From Streptomyces sp. TLI_053 (lineage in GTDB: Bacteria; Actinomycetota; Actinomycetes; Streptomycetales; Streptomycetaceae), in contig NZ_LT629775.1 in assembly GCF_900105395.1 (NCBI RefSeq), positions 310,001 to 374,000 of the forward strand: a stretch of 64,000 bases of DNA. The letters are read 5' to 3'. The notes below the pieces were generated by a model. That model was not told the origin of the DNA, did not search any database, and saw only the letters and a program-made list of their open reading frames with translations. Shown one piece after another: positions 1 through 8,000 of this stretch. Positions within the stretch are counted from its first letter, which is position 1. The number at the start of each line of letters is the position of its first letter. Position numbers and translations under genes: made by a program.

Positions 1-187
1 CAGCGCCACCTGACAGGTCTCGGCGTACGTACGGCATGCTCCGCTCGGAACACGGGAATGTGCACCGCTCACCATGCCGAGCGCGGCCGGCCTGTGGCCC
101 GATGCTCCGGTTCTGCAGGCCGCTGCCGGATCGAGTCCATCGGCCCGCGTACGGCCCCATCGGTGCCTCGCGGTATCGGGGTGGTCA

Positions 188-730
188 TCAGGTCGTGGCA
201 GTGGTCTGCTCGCGTCGGGTGTGGCCCTGGCGGTACCAGCGGCGGTGGACGACCGGCTCGACGGACAGCACCGCTGCCCCGGCCGCCGCACCGACGGTGA
301 GGGAGGCCCAGCCGCCGCCGTTGAGGAGCGCGGCGAGGCAGGCAGCGGCGATGGCCACTGGGCGCAACAGGGTGAGCGGGCCGAGTCCGATGACCATGGC
401 GAGGGTGCTGGCACGGAACGGCAGGAGGAAGTATGCGGCGAGCGAGAGCAGGACGGCGGCGGCGTAGACGACGAGCGGAAGCAGGTAGCCGAGGCCGCCG
501 GCGGCCAGCGCGGCGTGGACGCGGGCCGGGTCGGCGGCGGTGAGCAGGCAGAGAACGGCGGCCAGTGCGGGAACGAGCAGTAGGACGGCCCCGACCGCCA
601 GCCCGCGCAGTGCGGCGTGCGCGTTGGCACGGTGTTTGCGGATTCGCGCGTCGCGGCCGGCGAAGGCACGAAAACCGCTGAATGCCGCGTCGACCAACCC
701 GAGTACGGCCAGTGGTAGGGCGGGCGTCAT
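188..730 (-). CDS. Four-helix integral membrane protein, function unknown
   Basis: A 180-residue protein with about four hydrophobic segments (roughly residues 40-65, 75-100, 100-130 and 135-160) and a short basic C-terminal tail (HRRWYRQGHTRREQ). No enzymatic motif is visible. The start is the ATG whose first bases overlap the TGA of the upstream methyltransferase gene (ATGA), so the two are almost certainly co-transcribed and translationally coupled. The protein may be a membrane partner of the methyltransferase, or it may help to handle a lipid substrate; this is inferred from context only. Longer upstream starts would overlap the methyltransferase deeply and are unlikely. Confidence 0.72.
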   Translation of the reverse strand: MTPALPLAVLGLVDAAFSGFRAFAGRDARIRKHRANAHAALRGLAVGAVLLLVPALAAVLCLLTAADPARVHAALAAGGLGYLLPLVVYAAAVLLSLAAYFLLPFRASTLAMVIGLGPLTLLRPVAIAAACLAALLNGGGWASLTVGAAAGAAVLSVEPVVHRRWYRQGHTRREQTTATT

Positions 731-1668
731 CGGGCGGCCTGCGCGAACTGCTCGGGGCCGAGGAGTCGGCGGGAGGCGCGGCCAAGGGCCTGGCGCAGCG
801 GCGCCTCCAGGTGCGGCCGCAGGCCGAGGACCGGACGCAGGGTTGTGCAGAAAGGGTTGGCGGCTCGTCGGGGCTCGTAGAGCAGTGGGCGCATGCCCGA
901 GGCCGCGGCGGCCCGCAGCAGGGTTTCGTCGCTGTGGGCTCGTCGGGCGGAGGCGACGCCGTCGTGTCGGCCCAGCGGGTGGCGCATCCGGGCCCGGTGG
1001 AACATCCACGCGCCGATGGGGGCGAGGCCGGTGGCGGCGATGTCGTAGTGGCAGAACGCCAGGGCCGGGGAGGCGCCTTGGGCCCGGAAGAAGTCCGTCA
1101 GCGCGGGCTCGGGGAAGTGGTGCAGCACGCCGGTGGAGACATAGACGGTGGCAGCCTCCGGCAGCGTGAAGGCGTTGCCGTGGACGAAGCGGCAGTCGAG
1201 TCCTTCGGCGTGGGCAAGGTGGTCTGCCTCGCCGACCAGCGCGGCGTCGAGGTCGACTCCGACCAGCTCGACCTCCGGGGGGAGTGCGCCGGTGGCAGCC
1301 AGCCAGCGGACCAGGTAGCCGAGCCCGCAGCCGATGTCGACCAGGCGGTACGGCCCGGGGTGGCCGGTGGCCCGGATCGCGGTGAAGAGGGGGTCGAGCA
1401 GGTGGACGAGGCGTTCGCCGATGCGCAGTTCCTCGCTCAGTCGCTGGAGCTCGGTGTGGACGCTGATCAGCAGGCGGTCGACGGCGCCCGCGTCCAGGAC
1501 CCCGTCCCGGTCGGCGGGCAGCCCCGCCACGATCCGCGCCGCCCGCCCGTCGCCGTTCGCACGAAGCTGCTCGACGACCTCGGCGCGCCGCACCGGCAAC
1601 CGTCGGCCGTCGGCCGGGTCCACCGCGGTGATCAGGTCAGAAATCTCAAGCTGAGGCACACACGGCAC
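727..1668 (-). CDS. Class I SAM-dependent methyltransferase
   Basis: A protein of about 313 residues. A Rossmann-type SAM-binding motif I (VDIGCGLGYL) lies near residue 125, followed by an acidic motif II (VELVGVDLD) and a motif IV/post-IV region (VYVSTGVLHHFPE), typical of class I small-molecule methyltransferases. A helical N-terminal region of about 100 residues precedes the catalytic fold. The GTG at 1668 (or GTG at 1659) is preferred because codons upstream of it read like non-coding DNA. The substrate cannot be told from sequence. It overlaps the following membrane-protein gene by 4 bp, so the two form an operon. Confidence 0.8.
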   Translation of the reverse strand: MPCVPQLEISDLITAVDPADGRRLPVRRAEVVEQLRANGDGRAARIVAGLPADRDGVLDAGAVDRLLISVHTELQRLSEELRIGERLVHLLDPLFTAIRATGHPGPYRLVDIGCGLGYLVRWLAATGALPPEVELVGVDLDAALVGEADHLAHAEGLDCRFVHGNAFTLPEAATVYVSTGVLHHFPEPALTDFFRAQGASPALAFCHYDIAATGLAPIGAWMFHRARMRHPLGRHDGVASARRAHSDETLLRAAAASGMRPLLYEPRRAANPFCTTLRPVLGLRPHLEAPLRQALGRASRRLLGPEQFAQAAR

Positions 1669-1916
1669 TCTACGACGCCAGTTCGAGGCCCACTCCTCGC
1701 CCGGACCAAGCCGTGGCGCTGGGCACACCGGCTTCCTGGTACCCGGGCTGGTACCCGGGCCCTCCGTGGGTCTGCCAGGACCGGTGCGCGTAGCTCCGCA
1801 CCCTGTGGAGAACGTACGGGCCGACCACCGGCAGGCCGGAGGACGAGCCGCCCAGCCGCCCAGCCGCATGCCACGGATCAAGCAGGGGGGCTGGCTTGTC
1901 GGTGGTGGGGCTTAGC

Positions 1917-2645
1917 ATGCGGAGCATGACACGATATGTCGATGAGGATCTGCAGGGTGCGGAGTTCCGCGAGTGCGACCTGACGGGGTCGCGCCTGATC
2001 GGCGTCGTCATGCAGGATGCCGTGATCGACGGGCTCGTCACCAACCTCGTGGTGAACGGTGTCGAGGTCACCGAATACGTCGAGGCGGAGCTCGACCGGC
2101 GTCATCCGGTACGGGTGCTGATCCGCTCCGAGGACCCTGCCGATCTGCGCGAGGCAGCGCATCGGCTCCATGCCGGCTGGGCCGCCACGATCGAGCGGAT
2201 CCGCCGTACGCCCGGCATCGAGCGCCGCAGCGTCAACGACGAGTGGTCGGCGGTGGAGACTCTGCGCCACCTGGTCTTCGTTCACGACTCGTGGTTCCGC
2301 CGCTGTTGCCTGGGCTCGACGGAGCTGTTCACCTCGATGGGCATCGGGCCGACCGTCGAGCCCTACCGTGGGGCGCACGGGCTTGACCTCGCGCTCGATC
2401 CATCCCTCGACGAGATCGTGAGCGTGCGTGAGGCGCAGGCCGCAGAGCTGGAGACGTGGCTCGACAAGGTCACCGCCACGCAGCTCGCAGTGCCGGCGCC
2501 GGTGCCCGACGACGATGTCTGGCCGCCGTACGCCCGGGGCCGCTCGGTGCGACAGTGCCTCGGCACAGTGCTCAACGAGACATTCGAGCACCATCGCTTC
2601 TGCGGCCGCGACCTCGACCTGATCGAGGCACAGGACACTGCGTAG
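1917..2645 (+). CDS. DinB-superfamily protein with pentapeptide-like N-terminus
   Basis: A protein of about 242 residues. The N-terminus (DLQGAEFRECDLTGSRLIG) has the A(D/N)LXX periodicity of pentapeptide repeats. The body has the helical DinB-like fold signature: a WSAVETLRHLVFVHDSW segment with the first helix histidine, and FEHHRF near the C-terminus, which together would supply the metal-binding histidines. Relatives in actinomycetes are thiol-dependent (mycothiol or bacillithiol) transferases or uncharacterised stress proteins. The ATG at 1917 follows a GGTGGGG stretch. ATG 1926 and TTG 1896 are alternatives. No neighbour points to a substrate. Confidence 0.78.
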   Translation: MRSMTRYVDEDLQGAEFRECDLTGSRLIGVVMQDAVIDGLVTNLVVNGVEVTEYVEAELDRRHPVRVLIRSEDPADLREAAHRLHAGWAATIERIRRTPGIERRSVNDEWSAVETLRHLVFVHDSWFRRCCLGSTELFTSMGIGPTVEPYRGAHGLDLALDPSLDEIVSVREAQAAELETWLDKVTATQLAVPAPVPDDDVWPPYARGRSVRQCLGTVLNETFEHHRFCGRDLDLIEAQDTA

Positions 2646-2780
2646 GGCCGACTGCGAACTCAGCATTCGGCCCGAATGGATCTTGAACGAAGCATCGAAA
2701 GAGTGTTTGATGAGGCCGAGTGTTCCGGGCGTCCGACAGGGGCCGGCGAAACCAGACGAACCAGACGAACCGGGGGAACG

Positions 2781-3752
2781 ATGCTCGAGGTGCTCGGACT
2801 GACCACCGCAGCCACGGCGGTGTACCGGGCCATGCTCGACCACCCCGGCTACAGCGTCGACGACATCGCCGCCCGTTGCGCCCTGACCGTCACGCAGGTG
2901 CACGACCACCTCGACGAGCTGAGCCGGCTCACTCTCGTGCGTGTCTCCGCCGAACGCCCCGGCCAGATGCGCGCGGTGAGTCCCGAGATCGGTCTCGCCG
3001 ACATCCTCGCCAACCAGGAGGCCGAACTCGCCGCCCGCCAGGCCCGGCTGGCAGCCTCGCGAGCCGCCGTGACCCGCATGGTCGCCGAGCGCGCCGAGCA
3101 TCGCACCACGCATGGTGAACGTCTTCTCGGCATGGACGCCATCCACAGCCGTCTCGAACGGATGGGCCACAGCGCCACCACTGAGGTCCTCAGCAGCCAG
3201 CCCGGCAATCAGCGCGCCGAAGACCTCGCCGTCGGCCGTCTCGCCGACGCCGAGGCGCTCGGACGCGGCATCACCATGCGCACCCTCTACCAGGACGCCA
3301 CCCGCAACCAGCCCCACGTCGCCAACTACGCCCACTGGCTCCTCAGCCAGGGCGGCGAGGTCCGCACCGCCCCCACGATCCCCCAGCGACTCGTGGTCGT
3401 CGACCGCGCCCAGGCCCTCGTGCCCATCGACCCGGGCGACAACCGCCTGGGCGCCCTGTACGTCACCGAACCCGGCATCCTCGCCGCTCTCCTCGACTTC
3501 TTCGAACAGGCATGGAGCACAGCTGTACCCCTCGGTGCCGCCCACACCGACGACCCCCAGTGCGGCCTCACCCCCACCGAACGCGAACTCCTGCGCCTGC
3601 TCGGCACCGGCCTCACCGACGACACTGCGGGCCAGCGACTTGGCATCTCCTCACGGACCGTCGGCCGCCACATGTCCTCCATCATGGAACGCCTGGGCGC
3701 CAGCAGTCGTTTCGAAGCCGGCATCAGGGCCGCACACAATGGGTGGCTCTGA
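2781..3752 (+). CDS. TrmB-like / LuxR-type transcriptional regulator
   Basis: A 323-residue regulator. The N-terminal part (residues 1-70) is a winged helix of TrmB type (LTVTQVHDHLDELSRLTLV). It is followed by an Ala/Arg-rich helix (ANQEAELAARQARLAASRAA) that probably dimerises and a central sensor-like region. The C-terminal 65 residues form a LuxR/GerE helix-turn-helix (LTPTERELLRLLGTGLTDDTAGQRLGISSRTVGRHM). Such proteins are common in Streptomyces, often with unknown ligands. The ATG at 2781 follows a purine-rich GGGGGAACG; upstream in-frame codons look non-coding. It is unlinked to a clear target, since the next genes are transposase debris. Confidence 0.82.
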   Translation: MLEVLGLTTAATAVYRAMLDHPGYSVDDIAARCALTVTQVHDHLDELSRLTLVRVSAERPGQMRAVSPEIGLADILANQEAELAARQARLAASRAAVTRMVAERAEHRTTHGERLLGMDAIHSRLERMGHSATTEVLSSQPGNQRAEDLAVGRLADAEALGRGITMRTLYQDATRNQPHVANYAHWLLSQGGEVRTAPTIPQRLVVVDRAQALVPIDPGDNRLGALYVTEPGILAALLDFFEQAWSTAVPLGAAHTDDPQCGLTPTERELLRLLGTGLTDDTAGQRLGISSRTVGRHMSSIMERLGASSRFEAGIRAAHNGWL

Positions 3753-3842
3753 ACCGCCAACGACGCCCACGGGCCCCTCCAGAAGGAGACCCCGCCCCTG
3801 CCGTGTCGGGCATCCCGCGTGCTTGGCCTGCAGGCCGGGTCG

Positions 3843-3986
3843 AGCGTGGTCAACACCGTCGAGCGCCTGATCAACAGGCTGAGGGCCTGGCGGGGCATCG
3901 CCATCCGGTTCGACAAGAAGCCCGAGAGCTACCTCGCCGGGCTCCACCGCCGCGCCTCGACGAGAAGGAAACAGGGCACCGCATGA
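3843..3986 (+). pseudogene. IS5-family transposase, C-terminal fragment
   Basis: The frame reads VVNTVERLINRLRAWRG, then IAIRFDKKPESYLAGLH, which is the conserved C-terminal block of Streptomyces IS5-family transposases (including the last catalytic-domain helix). Nothing upstream continues the DDE domain, so only about 45 codons remain, ending at a TGA that overlaps an ATG. It is a decayed insertion-sequence relic and lies upstream of an N-terminal fragment of a similar transposase at 4511. Confidence 0.7.
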
Positions 3987-4172
3987 GCCGAACCATGCTG
4001 AACCCCTCACCAGAGCTGGTGGCCATCAGCTCCGAAGGGGACTTGGTGGCCGAGGTGGTCCACCGCGGACCGTGTCTCGTCCGGAAGCGGGCGACGGGAG
4101 CCGTGGTGGCCTCGATCGAGACCGCCGCGACGGGTGCCCTGCGCTGGTGGCCCTGGGTGACGTCCATCCGGA

Positions 4173-4436
4173 TCAGCACAGCGGCGCTGTCGCGGCGGAC
4201 GTGTCGTCGAAGCGCCGGCCGGTGCGCGCGGGCAGTTTCTCGGTCAGGCTCCGCCGGTGGTCCTGTGGAAGCGTCCAGGCGGCCAGGCAGCGGCGCCGGT
4301 GGTGGTAGTCGACAAGGTGCGCGGCCGCGTCCAGGTGGTCGGCGAGCCGGATCAGGCCCCTTCGGACCTCGTCGGCCGCGCGGTGGGCGGCGATGCGGCG
4401 CCCGGCGTCGAACAGCAGCCCCTGGGACGGCCCAGC
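4173..4436 (-). pseudogene. Unidentified gene fragment between IS relics
   Basis: A minus-strand frame of about 87 codons reads like real protein (for example ADEVRRGLIRLADHLDAAAH) but has no credible start codon and no recognisable family. It lies between two transposase relics and is best seen as the remaining 3' end of a lost gene. On the other strand a short frame from ATG 3983 (MSRTMLNPSPELVAISSEGD) may be another remnant. Its composition degrades after about 55 codons. Confidence 0.3.
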
Positions 4437-4510
4437 TCAGCAGGCTTCCGTCGGTGACCCGGTTGGTGGATTGCCTGCGCGCGGCGGTTCGGCTTTGGTG
4501 AGCCGTCAGC

Positions 4511-4900
4511 ATGGCGCGAGGCGATCCCACCGACGAGCAGTGGACCCTGATCGAGCCGCATCTCCCCCGTCGCTGCGGTCGGGCCTGTCCCCGACCTGCG
4601 GAAACACTTCAACGCGGTGATGTGGCGCTTCCGGGTCAGCAGCCCGTGGCGCGACCTGCCGGACGAGTTCGGGCCCTGGCGGAGCGCGTACGACCGGTTC
4701 CGGGTCCGGTCCAAGCAGGGCACCTTTCAGCTGATGACGGAAGCGGTGATCGCCGAGGCGGCGGCCCGTGGCGTGGTCGACCTGGGCCCGGTCAGCGCGG
4801 ACTCGGCGACCTCGCGGGCCCACCACCATGCCGACGGGACGGCCGGGGCGGCCCGCGTCCGGTGGCGGCGCGCCGGACGGAGCGTCAGGTCGGAGGGCGG
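4511..4900 (+). pseudogene. IS5-family transposase, N-terminal fragment with frameshift
   Basis: It begins MARGDPTDEQWTLIEPHLP, the standard start of Streptomyces IS5-family transposases. After a frameshift near 4580 it continues in another frame as LRKHFNAVMWRFRVSSPWRD and VIAEAAARGVVDLGPVSADS, including the first catalytic aspartate region. The similarity fades before 4900, so the DDE core is missing and the element cannot make an active enzyme. It is not continuous with the C-terminal relic at 3843, which lies upstream in the same orientation. Confidence 0.72.
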
Positions 4901-5094
4901 CACCCCTGCCGGTGGCGGTGCGTGGGATCCGGAGCTGATGGTGTGTCGGCCAGATCGGGTCTGTTGCAGGGCTGGACGAATGACGGGGCCGTTTCGGGCA
5001 CTCTGTTCCAGCGCGAGAGTGGGATAAGCATCCGATCGCACAAGTCCGTGCGGTTGTGACGGCCGCTGCCCGGCCCCGTTGCTCGGAGTTCTGG

Positions 5095-8000
5095 ATGTCC
5101 GCACACCAAGGCCACACCTGGCGAGCCTCGCTCGCTGCCCCGGTACGACGTTCACTCGCGGGCATGGCCGTCGCCTCGATACTGGTCGCCTCGGCGCTCG
5201 GCCCCCTGATGGACAGCCCGCCGGCGCAGGCCGCCGTACCGCTCCCCGAGTGCGTGGCCGACCCTGGCTTCGACCACTGTGCGGCCTTCGGCTACCGGAA
5301 CGAACCCCACTCCTTCACCGTGCCCGAGGGCGTCTCCGCCGTGACCGCCAAGGTCTGGGGCGCGGGCTCCGGCGCGAACGGCGAGCGCGCGGGCGCGGCC
5401 GGCGAGTACGTCACGGGTGTGCTCGCCGTCGACGGCGACCGTACCCTCACCGTCTCCCCCGGCCTGGGCGGCCGGGCGGGGGTCTCCGCTGCGGCGGGGA
5501 CCCCCGCGCAGCAGGGCGGGGCCGGAGGTCGCTCCCGGGTCCGGGTCGCCGGTGCCAACGCCGGCAGCGACGTCGCCACCAAGGCCGCCGGCGCCGACGC
5601 GCGCGAGCAGCCGGCCAAGTCCTCGCTGACGGCCGCCGGCGGGGCCACCGCCGCGAAGGCGCCCGGCGCCGAGGCCCCGCACCGCGACGAGGCGCAGTAC
5701 GTCGCCGGGATCGCCGCCGGCGGCACCGCCGAGGTCGCCCGGGGAGCGGGCGGCAACGGCCTGGTCGTCCTGGAGTGGTCCGGCCCCGCGGCCACCAGGT
5801 CGGTGGCCGACCGCCGGACGGGCGGCAGCACCGACGCCGGCACCGACACCGACACCGACCGGGCGGAGTCCCCGTCGCCGAGCGCGCCGGGATCGGCCTC
5901 CGCCACGACCTCCACGGCCGCCGCGTCCGCGTCCGCCTCTGCGGAGCCGGGTGCCCAGCCCTCGTGGTCCGGTGCCACCGCCCGGGCCACGGCGGTGCCG
6001 TCCGGTGCCGCCACGGCGACGCCCGACGGCACCGCCCGCTCGGCGCCCGCCCCGGGCGCCACCGGCACGGTCCCCAAGGGCCGGGCCCCCGGTGACCCGC
6101 TCGACTGCACCGGCAACGTCATCTACGCCTACCAGCGCGGCGCCGACGCCACGGCCAACGGCACCCTGCTGGCGCTCAGCGCGCCCACCCTGGCGGGCCC
6201 GACCCCGACCAGCGTGACCGCCACGGCGATCAGCACCGTCCCCGGAGCGGGCTTCGCCAACGCGCTCGGCATCGCCGGCGGCGGCACCGCCGCCTACCTG
6301 GTCCGGCAGACCCCGCTCGTCGCGGGCTCGGTCGACGTCTACGCGTACAGCACGGCCACCAACACCTGGACGACCTTCACCGGCAGCGCGACCGGACCGG
6401 CCGACAACTTCGTCGCCGGCGCCGTCGACCCCGCCAACGGCATCTACTACTACGCCGACTACACCAACGGGATCGCGACCCTCTACGGCTTCGACACCGC
6501 CACCAACACCGCGATCCCCGGCATCGTCGCCACCTTCCCGCTGCCGATCAGCGCGACCGGCGGCTCCAACGGCGACCTGGCCTTCGATGCCGCGGGCAAC
6601 CTCTACGCCCTCAGCTCCCTCGGCACCACCGCCGCCATCGGCCGCGTCGACGGCCCACTGCCGACCACCGGCTCGGCCACCGGGACCCCGCTCGCCTCCA
6701 CCACGGTCAGCGTGATCGACAACCCGGGCTCCAACTCGTACAACGGGATCGCCTTCGACAACGCGGGCCACCTGTTCGTCGAGTACACGGACGGGACGAA
6801 CACCTACCTGAAGGAGCTCGACCCGAACACCGGTGCGCTGATCAGCGGCCCGAAGCCGTACTCCGACAACGCCTTCCTCTCCGTCGACCTCGGGGCCTGC
6901 TCGACCAACCCGACGATCGAGCTGCAGAAAGACGTCGTGGGCCGCTTCGTCTCCTCGGCCTCGTCGAACGACCAGTTCACGCTGTCGGTCACCGGCGGCG
7001 GCATCGACACCGGCAACACCGCGACGACCACCGGCACCGCCACCGGCGTCCAGCCGGTCACGGTGGGCCCGCTCATCGCGGTCTCCGGCACGACCTACAC
7101 GCTCGGCGAGAGCGCGGCGGCCGGTGGCAGCCTCGCGAACTACACCACGACCTACAGCTGCGTCGACACCGCGAACGGCGACGCGCCCGTCGCCTCCGGG
7201 AGCGGCACCTCGTTCGCCCTGCCCTTCCCGCCGACCGTCTCCGGTTCCCACAGCCCGGCCGTGCTCTGCACGCTCACCAACACGCCCGTCGCCCAGTCCC
7301 CGGCGATCACGATCGTGAAGTCCGTGGACGCGACACAGCTCACCACCGCCGGACAGGTGCTCACCTACAGCTTCCTGGTGACCAACACCGGCAACGTCAC
7401 ACTGACGAACGTGTCGGTCACCGAGACCGCGTTCACCGGGAGCGGCACCGCACCGGCGGCGGTCTGCCCGGCCGGCGCCACCTCCCTCGCCCCCGGTGCG
7501 TCCGTGCTGTGCACGGCCACCTACACGGTCACCCAGGACGACATCGACCGCAGCACCCTCGACAACACGGCCGTGGCCACCGGCACCCCGCCCTCGGGCC
7601 CGCCCGTGACCTCGCCGCCCTCGTCCGCCCACATTCCGAACACCCCGGCGCCGGCGCTCACCCTGGTGAAGACCGCGGACCCGACCACGGTGACCGCCGC
7701 CGGCCAGAGCGTGACGTACAGCTTCCGCGTCACCAACACCGGGAACGTGACGCTGCGGAACCTGACGGTGAGCGACACGGCGTTCTCCGGCACCGGCACG
7801 CCGCCGGTGATCAGCTGCCCGGTCGCGGTCCTCGTCCCCGGTGCCGCGACCACCTGCACGGCGACCTACGCCGTGACGCAGGCGGACATCGATGCCGGGC
7901 AGGTCACCAACTCGGCGACGGCGACGGGCACCCCGCCCACCGGCCCGCCGGTGACGACGCCCCCTTCCTCCGCGACCGTCACGGCCACCCAGGCCCCGGC

